Source of the DNA: an uncultured Clostridium sp. | Lineage (GTDB): Bacteria; Bacillota; Clostridia; TANB77; CAG-508 | Assembly: GCA_947648495.1 (NCBI GenBank) | Contig: CANSOA010000002.1 | Span: 102,250-166,249, forward strand | Length of the DNA stretch: 64,000 bases | Reading direction: 5' to 3' | Part shown: one piece after another, positions 45,928 to 56,583 of the stretch | Layout of the letters: each line of letters begins with the position of its first letter | Position numbering within the stretch: position 1 is the first letter of the stretch | Position numbers and translations under genes: made by a program | Notes under the pieces: model-generated | Databases searched by the model: none | The model's input: the letters and a program-made list of their open reading frames with translations, nothing else | What the model was told of the DNA's origin: nothing

Positions 45928-48900
45928 TTATAAGTTTGCACTACCTGATGCTGGAACACTGTGTACTGAACCACATGTGTTACAATATCCTGAGCTAGCC
46001 GCATGATAGTATGTTGTAGAATCTCCACATCCTGTACATGTGTAGGTCGTTACATTTCTATAGTATTCATGGTTGCCCTCTGTCAATCCACAATTTACAT
46101 AATAATATGGTTTTGGACAATAGTACTTACTTCCCGCATACATGCTTTCGTAACATCCTCCAGAACAATAGTGACTCTCACTCCACTTCAAAGTGGTAAC
46201 AACGAACCTATTTCCGCAAGCATTACATTCTCTTTCCCATTCCCACTGCCAAACAGGGTTAGCTTTTGTTGAGACTCTACCACACGCATAGCATTTTTTT
46301 CCATTCGTAAGTTTATCTCTTTTTTTTCCTGTTACCTTTGGTAATCCATATCCCAAATCAGGTTTAAATATCTCACCACAGGTGGTAGGATATGTGAAAC
46401 ATCCATAATACGTGTCACTAAACGCTCCTTTTTGGTCAATCCACCATGTACCACCAGCAGATGCATGATAATGTGAACAATAATCATATTCTTCTGTGGT
46501 TGTTCTTGTCGTTATCGTATGCTGATGTACATTAATTGCACCTGATATCGTCTCTTTTATATTTCCTGCTTTATCTGTCGTCAATACATGTAGATAATAG
46601 TTTCCTCCTGTAGTTGGAGTAAATGTCAAGTCTTGAGAATCACTACTAAATGTTCCTCCTGTATAACTGCTTGCATTTGTTCCAATTGCTGATGCGTTTG
46701 TATTAAATACATATTTACACTTTGTTGTATCCACACCACTATCACTATCAGTATGTGTTACTTTTGCTTTTACTGATTCTCCTTTTGTTATTTTTGAACT
46801 ACTTAAACTGATAATAGCTGATGGGTTCGTTTTGTCAATTTTAACTTTATATAAGTTTGCACGTGAGTTTCCACTTTGAGTTGCTGTTGTTACTGTTATT
46901 TCGTATGTTCCTGCTTTAGTTAAGGTTAAATCTCCTGTTCGATTGTTATAATTTTCTGGTCCAGATACAGTATATTTTGTTGTAGTTGCCAAACCTCCTG
47001 CATACCCATTATTTAGTTTCATAAATACATTATGGTTTGTCCAAGTATTACTCTTATATACTGCACCATTGATGTTATCTAATTTCATGGTTAGTGTTCC
47101 TGGTGTTATCTCTGAGTTATCAATTTTTACTGTATAAACATTACTCTTTGTATTTTGGGCATTATCTGTTGTTGTTACTGTTATTGTATACGTTCCACTA
47201 ACTGTTAATGTTCTTGCTCCTGTTTGATTACTTACATTAACTGGTCCACTTATTCTATATACTGTTGACTTATGTCCACTTAATGAATCTGAACCATTAT
47301 TTGATAATGAAATGTCAACATCTTGATTCGTCCATGCATCCCCATAATAAGGACCTTGTCCAAACCAGATACCTACCGTGCTTCCACCACTTGCACTTCC
47401 TGTAACAATACCACCATGCAAAAGATCATCTGCTTTCAATCTTAGACTACCTGTACGCGCATCAAAACCAATCTCTTTTCCTAGTGTTGCTATATTCCAT
47501 GTTGCACCATTATCCGTGCTATACTGAACATTTGAAACATAAGGGGTCTGAGTTAATTTAATTGTATGCCAAGTTCCTGTCACAGTTCCTGTATAATTGA
47601 ATTCGCCCAGTACTTGGTTGCCTATTTTCATATCTAAAGTTCCTACTGTTGGTGCAGTTTTGTCAATTTTAATAGTGTAAGGGCTACCTTGTGATGTATT
47701 TCCTGCATTATCTTCTGTTTTTACTGTTATTGTGTAGGTTCCTTCTGTTGTCAACGTTCTTGCCGCTGTTTGATTTGTTAAATTCATTCCTGGACCTGTT
47801 ATATTATATACTGTTGACTTATGTTGACTTAGCGAATCTGATCCATTATTTAATAAAATACTAACGTTTTGATTCGTCCATGAATTATTAGTATAAGGTC
47901 CGTTTCCTCTTCCAATCCAGTCACCTATAGTACTTCCATAAGTTGCCTTTCCTGTAACCTTACCACCATGCATAAGATCATCTGCTTGCAAACTTAGGTA
48001 ACTACCATTCGCGCGTGTATCCCAACCGATACTTTCTCCTACTGCTACTGATTTCCAAGATTCGCTATCATTTGCCCTATACTGAATGTTTGAAACATAA
48101 GGAGCGTCAGTTAATTTAATTGTAGCCCAAGTTCCTGTCATAGTTGATGTATAATTGAAATTTGCAACTACTCGCTCTTGACCAGGTATTGTCATTTCCA
48201 AAGTTCCAACTGTTGGCTTGGTTTTGTCGATTTTTACGGTATAACTTCTACTTGCTGTATTTCCTACATTATCTGTTGTTTTTACAGTTATTGTATAAGT
48301 TCCTTCTGTTGTCAACGTTCTTGTGGCTGTTTGATTTGTTAAATTCATTCCTGGACCTGTTATATTGTACACTGTTGATTTAATTCCACTTAAATTATCT
48401 TTTCCGTCGTTTAGTTCTATTCTTACGTTTTTATTGGTCCAGGTTCCACTTGTATAACTAGCCTCTGATGTAAGTTCCACTGTATTGTTTCCTGTGACTA
48501 AATCTATTTTTCCAGATACATCTCCATTCGAATATCCAAATCCTCTTACATTTAAATATGAATATCCTAGATAACTTACTTCCATTCCTGGTGTGTAATT
48601 TTTCCAACTTGCCCCATTATCTTGACTAATTTGTATACTGCTTATTCCTTCTGCTGTTATTGTCAATCTCCACATTCCTGTTCCTGCTTGTTCTAATTGA
48701 TAATTTATTGGAACTGTGCCTCCACTTACTGCTACCATATTTAAAGTTCCTGCTGTTGGTGCGGTTTTGTCAATTTTTACGGTATAGTCGTCTTTTACTG
48801 TGATGTTTCCTGCGTTGTCTGCTGTAATTACTGTTATTTTATAGGTTCCTTCTGTTGTCAAGGTTCTTGATGCGGTTTGACCTGTTAAATTGATTCCTGG

Positions 48901-51457
48901 TCCATTTATATTGTATACTGTTGTTTCAATTCCACTTCTATCATCTGAACCACTATTTAATGCTATATATACATTTTGCTTTGTCCAAGTATCATTTGTA
49001 TAATTTGCTCCTGTACTACTTCCTAATTTCATGGTCATTGTTCCTGAGGTTGGATCTGTTTTGTCTATGTTGCTTATTCTTATTGATGCATTATTTGTGT
49101 TTCCTACCTGGTCTTTTGTCCAGAAATACCAGGTTTTATTGTCCGCTTCTGTTGTTAATTCTTTATCTTGTATTGTTGTTGAAATTCCTGTGTCTCCAAT
49201 TTTAGTCCAACTTATATTTCCTGCAGAAAGAACTTGGTCTGTCCATGCATATGCTACAATTCCACTTTCATTATCTGTTGCTGTCGCTTCTAAGATTACT
49301 TTTTCATTTGTCCAAGTAGTTGGAGTTGCTGTTAGCGTTATTTCTGGTTTTATTAAGTCTATGTTACTTACTTGTTTAATTGCATATTGTGTATTTCCAG
49401 CCTCATCTTTTGTCCAGAAATACCATGCTGTATTATTTGATCCTGTTGTTAATGTTTTTATTATTTCTCCTGTTGTTTTTGTTATATTATTCCATTTTCC
49501 TATTTCTTGTGTTGTGGTTGTTCCAGTTGGTTCTGTACTTGTTTTTGTCCATCCATATGCTACTATTCCGCTAACAGTGTCTCTTGCTTTTCCTGTCAAG
49601 ACTACATTTTGATTGGTCCAGCTTGTTGTATTTACTTCTAAACTTACTGTTGGCTTGGTTTTGTCGATTTTTATAGTGTAATTATTTTCCGCTGTGTTTC
49701 CTGCGTTGTCTGTTGTTCTTACGGTTATTGTGTAGGTTCCTTCTTGGTTCAATATCATTCCATTTTTTTGATTGCTTTTGTTTACTGGTCCTGTTATGTC
49801 GTATACGGTTTCTTTGTGACCGCTTAAATTGTCTGTTCCGTTGTTTAGTTCGATGCTTACATCTTTATTTGTCCAACTTCCGCTTGTATATGCTTCTCCT
49901 TTGCACATATTTACGCCTTGATATCCTGTTACAAAGTTTATTTTTCCATATATTTTTCCATTATAATTGCATCTTGCCCATACGTAATTGTTGTTGTATG
50001 CTGATATTTCCATTCCTTCATAATATCTACTCCAGGTTGCTCCTCCGTCTTGACTGATTTCTAAATCGCTTCCTCCTCTTGGTGGTGCCATGCTTATACT
50101 CCATACTCCGGTTCCGTTTTGCGGTTAGGGTACAGCTAGCAAAAATTGTTCCTTCTTCAAATGTCATCATGTTCATTATTCCTGCTGTTGGCGCGGTTTT
50201 GTCTATGTTGTTTATGGTTATGGCTGTATTGTTTGTGTTTCCTGCTTCGTCTTTTGCCCAGAAGTACCAGGTTTTGTTGTCTGCTTCGCTGGTTAGTTCT
50301 TTTGTTTGGGTTGTGCTTGTTGTGCTTCCGATTGTGTTCCATTTTATGGTTCCTTCTGTTTCTACTTGGTCTGTCCATGCGTATCCTATGATTCCACTTT
50401 TTGCGTCTGTTACTTGGGCGGTTAATGTTACTTTGTTGTTGGTCCAAGTGGTTGGGCTCGCTGTTAGTTTTATTTCTGCTTTGGTGGTGTCTATGTTGTT
50501 TATTTCTATTTTCTTTTTGTTTGTATTTCCTGCTTTGTCTTTTACCCAGAAGTACCATGCCTTGTTGTCTGTTTCTCCTCTTAGGGTTTTGCTTTGGCTG
50601 ATTTCTTCGTTTGCTTGTGTTTGATTTATTTCTTCCCAACTTTCTGGCTCTTCTTCTGTGTTTGTCCATGCGTATCCTATGATTCCGCTTGCGTTGTCTG
50701 TTGCTTTTCCTGTTATTGTTATTTCTTGGTTTGTCCATTTTTCATTGTTTACTTCTAGTTTTGTTATGTTTGGCTCCACTTTGTCTATGTTTGTGATATG
50801 ACATGTTGCTATTAATGTTCCTACTGGTTTGTTGTTGAGTTCTACTTTTATGATATTATTTTGTTCTACTTCAAATTCATTTTTATATGTTTCCTTTTTT
50901 CCATTTCCTATTTGGTATTTGATTTCGTAGTTGTCTTGGTGATTTTCATAGTTTTCGTTGGTTATTTTTATGCTTACTTTTACGTTTTGGTTGGTCCATT
51001 CGCTTGGCGTTACTTTTATTTGTATGTCTGCTGTTGTTATGTCTCCTATGTCTCCCATTTCTTCTTGGTTTCCTATGTATTTGACTTCTTCTTCGGTTAC
51101 TTTGAATAAGTATCCTTCTTTTGTGTTTATGAGTAGGGTTGGTGGCTTGTATTCTGGGTGTTGGGTGAATTTTGAACCTTTAAAGTTCCCTCCGTTTTCT
51201 AGTCTTTTTTCTATTTCCCCTAATAATTCTTCTCCTGTTTTTTCTTCTTTCCAGTCTTGCAGGTGCGCATTTACTTGGGCTATGTCGATTTGGTCTTTGT
51301 ATTGCGCTATTTCGTAGTTTTTCCTTGCGCTTATTGTGCTACTTATGATTCCTTCTTCTCCTGTGATTAAGCTAATGCTTACTCCTGTTAAGATTAGTAG
51401 TACTATTATGGTTATGATTAACGCTGATAGCGTAATTCCTCTTTCTTTTTGCTTCAT
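45928..51457 (-). CDS. Giant prepilin-like Ig-repeat surface protein, +1 shift at CGG
   Basis: Frame 1 starts MKQKERGITLSALIITIIVLL, a type IV prepilin signal with cleavage before ITLSAL, not a Sec signal. It is followed by a pilin-like helix and the first Ig-like repeats (TPSEWTNQNVKVSI type, with KAWYFWVKDKAGNT). At CGG (50114-50116) the frame is lost; frame 2 from GGA reads GTGVWSISMAPPRGG, paralleling the protein's own later QAGTGMWRLTI. It adds about nine more Ig repeats (LTTEGTYTITVKT units) and a Cys/Tyr-rich C-domain with CxxC pairs. Joined length is 1842 residues. Probably a pilus-associated adhesin. Confidence 0.8.
50114..50116 (-). other. Putative +1 recoding site (CGG to GGA) in giant surface gene
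   Basis: Context GCA AAA CGG AAC CGG in frame 0. Reading AAA, skipping C, then GGA ACC GGA GTA TGG restores GTGVW. The second CGG is then out of frame. Confidence 0.7.
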
Positions 51458-51496
51458 GGCTTTTCCTCCATTTTTTCGGAATTTATTTTACCGTCT

Positions 51497-51982
51497 TTAT
51501 TGTTTTTCTACTTTGAAGTTATATGCATTGCTGTAGTCTTGGGTTATTCCTGTGTTGAATTGCTTGGTTTCTCCTGCTTTTAATGGTGAGATGGCTCCTG
51601 GTATTTCCCCTATTTCATTTCCTTCTTTGTCTAGAACTATGATTTTTATTCCTATAACGTCTGTTTCTGTTTGACCTGGATTTGTTACGTCTGCTAATAA
51701 CACTGTTTGGCCATTTTGCTGACTTAGTTGGATGTTGCTTATTTTAATTCCTTCAATTTCTTTGTCTTTTTTTAGTTCTTCACTTGTGTTTATTTTGGTT
51801 CCATCTTCTAAAAGTTGCTCATATTCTCCTACTTGTTGTGTTTGGGTTGTTTGTTCCCCTTCTTGCTCTTGCGTTTTTCCTAATTCTTTTTGTTTGCTGT
51901 TTCTTACTCCTGCCAGAATTGCTAGGATTATTACTCCTACAATTACCAATATTAATAGATTTCTTCTTTCTTTCTTTTTCAT
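51497..51982 (-). CDS. Membrane-anchored FxLYD-like protein
   Basis: A 161-residue protein with a basic start, one helix (9-26), a Gln/Glu/Thr linker and a C-terminal beta domain (about 80-160; IQLSQQNGQTVLLADVTNPGQ; TGITQDYSNAYNFKVEKQ) that resembles FxLYD/DUF4352-type Ig folds. It lies 39 nt before the giant surface gene on the same strand and is probably co-transcribed, perhaps as an accessory exported subunit. Confidence 0.68.
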   Translation of the reverse strand: MKKKERRNLLILVIVGVIILAILAGVRNSKQKELGKTQEQEGEQTTQTQQVGEYEQLLEDGTKINTSEELKKDKEIEGIKISNIQLSQQNGQTVLLADVTNPGQTETDVIGIKIIVLDKEGNEIGEIPGAISPLKAGETKQFNTGITQDYSNAYNFKVEKQ

Positions 51983-52031
51983 TTTTCTTTTCCTCCCTTT
52001 TTTTATTTCACCTTTTTGCTACTTTTATGTG

Positions 52032-52079
52032 CAAAAAGACAACTTATGCTTAGATAATCTACACATAACTTTGTCTTTC
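52032..52079 (-). terminator. Attenuator-like hairpin
   Basis: Long stem made of AAAGACAA / TTGTCTTT with inner TTATG / CATAA and then TTGC. It lies between a short ORF and the surface-protein genes and may attenuate read-through. Confidence 0.5.
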
Positions 52080-52121
52080 TTCTTCCTATTTTCAAACATA
52101 TGTGTTTTAAATCTTTTAAAA

Positions 52122-52178
52122 CTATGTTGTTTGTGTATACAGTTTCAATGCTTTGATGGATTTCTTCCATTGCTTCAT
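52122..52178 (-). CDS. Possible 18-residue peptide or leader ORF
   Basis: MKQWKKSIKALKLYTQTT, preceded by GGAGG 5 nt before its ATG and by a consensus promoter (52225-52253), and followed by a terminator-like hairpin. It is too short to identify. It could be a leader peptide for the surface operon or a chance ORF. The remaining bases between 51983 and 52340 hold only these elements. Confidence 0.4.
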   Translation of the reverse strand: MKQWKKSIKALKLYTQTT

Positions 52179-52224
52179 TTTTCCTCCTTCAATTTTCAGA
52201 TTTATAATTAAATCCTACTCTTTT

Positions 52225-52253
52225 ATTATAAACTATTCGTTTACAAATTTCAA
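52225..52253 (-). promoter_or_regulatory. Promoter for small ORF and surface-protein genes
   Basis: TTGAAA, 17 nt, TATAAT on the minus strand. Confidence 0.8.
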
Positions 52254-52292
52254 TTGTTTTGGCAAAATGTAATGTAATTGTAATATTGCTAC

Positions 52293-52331
52293 AAAAAAAT
52301 AACATGACGCTTTGCCATGTTATTTTTTTAA
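52293..52331 (-). terminator. Terminator after pilC (end of pilus operon)
   Basis: Stem AAAAATAACATG / CATGTTATTTTT with a GC-containing loop and T-run. Confidence 0.85.
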
Positions 52332-52340
52332 CAATGTTCT

Positions 52341-53699
52341 TTAAATGTAAGATGAGTATGCTGAGAACAAGAATCCACCCATGTAGATTTGAATACAAGG
52401 CACTAAAACAACTACTACGAAGAATATCAACACAATACCAACAATCGCATACGCAATTTCTGGTAATACTTTCATGATTTTATCTAATGTATTATCAATA
52501 TCAATATCCATGTATTCTACTAATTTATCCATCATTTCTGTCAAGTCCGTTTTCATACCAATTTTTAGCATTTCAACTGTCATTGGATTTGAAAATTTGG
52601 CTTGTTCAAAAGGTTCAATCCAAGATTTACCAATGTATATATTATTGACAGCAACATCAATCATAGAAAGCATAATCGTATTGTTGATAACAGATTTACT
52701 AACATCAAGGGCATCTTGAATTCGAATACCATTTTGTAAATTCAGTAACATATTTTTTAACAATCTTGAAAAGTCAATTAAATAAATCAATTTTCCAAAA
52801 ATCGGCATTCTGTATTTAAATGTGTCAAAATGATAGCGACCAACTGGTGTTCTTATGTACAAAACGATTCCAACAATTGTACCAACAAAAATGGTAAACC
52901 ACAGATACCATGTTTTCATCAAAAAATCTACTACATTAGCAAACCATAACGTAATCCATGGCAATTGCTCTGTGCTTCCTAATTGATCAAATATATTTTG
53001 TATCGCAGGAACTCCTACAATTACACACACAAAAAGCATGATAATAATACCAATAAACATTCCTATATTCGGAATTAAAATTCTTTTTAATTTTGTTTTT
53101 AAGGCTTCACTTTCGTCCAAATATTTTATCGCTTGTTTTAACGATAAATCCAAAGAACCTGAAAGCTCTCCTACTTTTATCAAATTAATATAAATATAAG
53201 GGAAAATATTTGAATAATATTCCATTGTTGTATGCATAAATTCTCCCGCTTCAACACCATACAAGATATCTTCAATAATTAATTTCAAACTTGGATTTTC
53301 TGTATTTTCCATTACCGTAGATAAGGCATGTACGTTGTTAAAATTGGCTTTTTTCAAAAGATAAAAATTCTGTGTAAAAATACGAATATCTCTGGCTGTA
53401 ATCTTTTTTTCAATAGCAAATTTCGATAAAATTCTTTCTCGTACAGTCATTTTATGCATTTTAGCAGTATTTTCTGCTTTTTGAGCACCTATTTTCTTTC
53501 GCTCAGAATTTGAATATCTAAAGTTTCTTGGTTTTCTTTTTTGCCTTTTTTCTAATCTTAGTGTCTGAACAACACTAATCGGAGCTAACTCATTTCTTTT
53601 TAGCTTTTTAATACAACTTATTTTGCTACTTTCATTAATTCTGTTTTTTACAATTTGACCTTGTTTGGTCATTGCTTTATAGATATAGGTTGGCATTTT
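52341..53699 (-). CDS. pilC: Type IV pilus inner-membrane platform protein PilC
   Basis: A 452-residue GspF/PilC protein. It has the N-terminal motif MPTYIYKAMTKQGQIVKN, two GspF domains (FYLLKKANFN region and LIYLIDFSRLLKNMLLNLQNG) and three membrane helices. It couples PilB/PilT ATPases to pilin assembly. The ATG at 53699 follows AGGAGG; it is 45 nt after pilT. Confidence 0.9.
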   Translation of the reverse strand, partial: KMPTYIYKAMTKQGQIVKNRINESSKISCIKKLKRNELAPISVVQTLRLEKRQKRKPRNFRYSNSERKKIGAQKAENTAKMHKMTVRERILSKFAIEKKITARDIRIFTQNFYLLKKANFNNVHALSTVMENTENPSLKLIIEDILYGVEAGEFMHTTMEYYSNIFPYIYINLIKVGELSGSLDLSLKQAIKYLDESEALKTKLKRILIPNIGMFIGIIIMLFVCVIVGVPAIQNIFDQLGSTEQLPWITLWFANVVDFLMKTWYLWFTIFVGTIVGIVLYIRTPVGRYHFDTFKYRMPIFGKLIYLIDFSRLLKNMLLNLQNGIRIQDALDVSKSVINNTIMLSMIDVAVNNIYIGKSWIEPFEQAKFSNPMTVEMLKIGMKTDLTEMMDKLVEYMDIDIDNTLDKIMKVLPEIAYAIVGIVLIFFVVVVLVPCIQIYMGGFLFSAYSSYI

Positions 53700-53744
53700 A
53701 TAACCTCCTGTTTTTAATATTGTTTTGTCAACCACAAGTAAATG

Positions 53745-54849
53745 TTAACGTTTCATTCTTACATTTAATTGCATAATGGTTCGATTTAATGTTTCATAAT
53801 TTCTCTCTTCTACTTGTGATTTTATCTGCTCTAATGACAATTGACCAGTTACATACAATTTGGCTAATGAATTAATCAATCCAATACTGCCCTTATCAAT
53901 ATTACTTTGAATTGTATCTTCAATTTCTGAAATATTGAATTTTTCTTTTCGTATACAAGCTGCAATTGTATTATCCACTACCATAACTTCTGGAACTAAA
54001 ACTAATTTTCCAGTCACTTGTGATTTTAATAATCTTTGAGAAACCACCATTTTCAACAAAGTTGAAAGCAAATTTTTCACAGTTGCTTGATCTCTTACTT
54101 CGTAGAAGTTAATCATTCTGTCAATCGTTTCTGCGCAAGATTTGGTATGCAAAGTTCCAATTACTAAATGTCCAGATTCAACCATATCAATTGCCGCTTC
54201 CATCGTTTCTTTATCTCTAATTTCTCCGAATTACTAGAATATCACAATCCTCTCTTAGAGAATTTTTAACACCATCAATAAAGGTAGGTACATCCATTCC
54301 AGGTCCTACTTCTTTTTGAATAATCAGTGATTTTTTGCTTTGATGTCGATACTCAACTGGATTTTCCAAAGTTAAAATCTTTTTGTTTTGCGTTTGATTA
54401 ATATCATCAATCAGAGAATTCAAAGTGGTTGTTTTTCCTGAATTAGTTTTACCAGTCACAAGCATTAAACCTTGTGGCTGACGTGTCATGGTTCTTACAA
54501 CTTCTGGAACCCCTAATTCTTCAAACGCTGGCAGTGTATCTTTGATAATACGCATTGTAAAAATCGGTGCTTCATCAGCAAAAGAACTATTGACCCTCAA
54601 ACGCACATTTTCAAAAACAAGTGACGTATCTAACCTTCTTTTTTGCATATATTCTTCATTTTTTTCTACATTTCCTTTTACGATATAATCGTATATCTCA
54701 TACAAAGTCGCTTCGTCCAAAGGGTCTATTTCCTTGATTTCAACAAGTGCTCTGGCAATTCTGAGCATTGGTTTTAACCCATTAATTAAATGAATGTCAG
54801 ACGCATCCTTTTCAATTGCTTGTTTTATTATACTTTCAATTAATATCAT
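53745..54849 (-). CDS. pilT: Pilus retraction ATPase PilT, two frames joined by +1 shift at CGG
   Basis: PilT drives pilus retraction. Frame 1 (54849) has the N-domain [14 protein letters not shown] and Walker [13 protein letters not shown] (about 125-136), then DCDILVI followed by CGG at 54226-54228 and a stop three codons on. Frame 2 from GGA reads [20 protein letters not shown] (the Walker B glutamate and Asp box) and the His box TLHTKSC, to 53745. The join DCDILVI-GEIRD is the family consensus LVGE(M/I)RD. The result is 367 residues, the usual size. The shift lies inside the Walker B motif, so neither half alone could be an ATPase. The tail is ELNVRMKR-like. Confidence 0.86.
54226..54228 (-). 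other. Putative +1 recoding site (CGG to GGA) in pilT
   Basis: Context GTA ATT CGG AGA AAT TAG in frame 0; reading ATT, skipping C, then GGA GAA ATT AGA restores the Walker B region. Confidence 0.72.
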
Positions 54850-54865
54850 TTATTTTTCCCCCTCT

Positions 54866-56488
54866 TTAGTATAATGCTAATCTCTTGTTCACTTCTTCAA
54901 CAGTCGTAACACCATCTAATACCTTTTTAAAAGCATCTATTACCAATGGTTTATATCCTTGCTCAAAAGCCATATCTCGAATTTTTAAACTAGAAGCACC
55001 TGTCACAATCAAATCTTTTATCTCATCGGTTAATTCTAAGACTTCAAATACAGCGACTCTGTCTAAATAACCTGTATGATTGCATTTTGGGCAACCTTTC
55101 GTATCGTAAGTATGTTTTTTGGCAAAGTCAAAATTCACATGATACCTTTCTCCAAATTTATTAATCAAATTCTTTTCATCTTTACTAAATTCTCTTTTTA
55201 CTGCACAATGCGGACATATTCTTCTAACCAATCTTTGTGAAACTGCTGTTGCAAGCGTACTTGAAATATCATAATCTGATATTCCCATTTTTCTTAATCT
55301 TGTGATAACTTCTATTGCATTAATTGTATGAATCGTCGATAACACATAATGACCTGTTTGTCCTGCCTGAATTGCGATTTCGGCTGATTCAAGATCACGA
55401 ATTTCTCCTAATAAAATAATATCTGGGTCATTTCTCAAAATTGATCTTAATGATGAAGCAAAAGTTGATTTTTCATCAATTTCTATTTGATTGATTCCTG
55501 GCACTCTAATTTCTACGGGATCCTCAACCGTTGTAATATTGATTTCTGGTCGATTTAAATAATCCAAAATACTATATAATGTCGTTGTTTTACCTTGCCC
55601 TGTTGGCGCGGCTACAATGGTAATACTATTTCTTTTATCAAAACATTTTTTTAAATAGCCTTCATCTGTTGGAAATCCTAAATCAAATATGCTTCTAATT
55701 CCTTCATTTTTCTTTAGTAATCTTAAACAAAATTTCTCACCATCAATCGTTCTTTGAGAAGCAACACGAATATTATAATCTTGATACGAACTAATCGTAC
55801 CATCTTGTGCCTCTTGTTTTTCTTGATGCATATTAGAAATAGCTTTTAATCTACCAATTAATTGCGTTTGTTTCTTTTTTTCAATATTGGCAACTGTAAT
55901 TAATTCGCCATCAATTCTAAAACGCACTCTTAACGAATCTTCTAATGGCTCAATATGTATATCACTTGCTCTTTTTTCCATACCAGAGCGAATAATCGTA
56001 TCAACTAACTTAGTAATATCAACGGAATCAACAATGGTTGATTCTTCTTTGTTTTCTAATGATTTAATAACAGTTTCTATATTGGTTTCAAACGTTAAAT
56101 ATCTTTCCATAATTAAATTATGTTTTAGCAAAATTAATCTAACTTGCTCAATCGCTTTGCTATTAGCAGTATCTGCGAAACATACTTTTGCCCTTTTTCC
56201 AATAATATCAAACAAAATTGCTTTACATTCTTTACAAATATCTAAGCTCATATATTTATTTTCTTGAATTTTTACATCATCTGTGGTAAGAATGATAACA
56301 TTTTCTCCTAATATTTGTCCCATTGCACGGATTAATTCTCGCTGTGGGCATAGGTTTAAAATATTTAAAATATCTCCTAATTTTTTGTCAGGATGCTGTT
56401 TTTGATATTGAATCGCTGTTTCAATATCGGTTTCTTTTACCACTCCTCTTTTTACTAATTCTACACCAATTGGACTTCTTCCGTTCAT
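54866..56488 (-). CDS. pilB: Pilus extension ATPase PilB
   Basis: A 540-residue GspE/PilB ATPase. It has the N-terminal MshEN domain, Walker A APTGQGKTTTLYS, the Asp box EDPVEIRVPGINQ, Walker B DIILLGEIRD and a zinc-binding set CPHCAVKR...CPKCNHTG. It powers pilus extension. Unlike pilT the equivalent LLGEIRD is encoded in one frame, with GGA not preceded by C. It lies 16 nt before pilT. Confidence 0.93.
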   Translation of the reverse strand: MNGRSPIGVELVKRGVVKETDIETAIQYQKQHPDKKLGDILNILNLCPQRELIRAMGQILGENVIILTTDDVKIQENKYMSLDICKECKAILFDIIGKRAKVCFADTANSKAIEQVRLILLKHNLIMERYLTFETNIETVIKSLENKEESTIVDSVDITKLVDTIIRSGMEKRASDIHIEPLEDSLRVRFRIDGELITVANIEKKKQTQLIGRLKAISNMHQEKQEAQDGTISSYQDYNIRVASQRTIDGEKFCLRLLKKNEGIRSIFDLGFPTDEGYLKKCFDKRNSITIVAAPTGQGKTTTLYSILDYLNRPEINITTVEDPVEIRVPGINQIEIDEKSTFASSLRSILRNDPDIILLGEIRDLESAEIAIQAGQTGHYVLSTIHTINAIEVITRLRKMGISDYDISSTLATAVSQRLVRRICPHCAVKREFSKDEKNLINKFGERYHVNFDFAKKHTYDTKGCPKCNHTGYLDRVAVFEVLELTDEIKDLIVTGASSLKIRDMAFEQGYKPLVIDAFKKVLDGVTTVEEVNKRLALY

Positions 56489-56583
56489 ACGTACTTTTCC
56501 TCCTCTTTTGTCTTTTCCCTTAAAAATATTATACTATAATTTTTCTAACAAATAAATATGTTTTTGCAAATTACCATAAATTA

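Noticed and set aside
48921..50624. Long plus-strand hydrophobic ORFs across the giant surface gene
   Set aside because: They mirror the repetitive Thr/Asn-rich minus-strand coding sequence and have no ribosome binding sites or recognisable domains.
2449..54228. RF2-like internal Shine-Dalgarno driving the +1 shift
   Set aside because: AGGAG-like sequences lie upstream of the spoIIM and pflX sites but not of the asnB, copA or surface-gene sites, so this cannot be the common mechanism.
1632..54849. Explaining the six split genes as sequencing errors or independent pseudogenes
   Set aside because: Random indels would fall in homopolymers or anywhere, in both directions. All six are +1, all coincide with an in-frame CGG followed by A or T, and CGG is otherwise missing from core genes. 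Read data would settle it.
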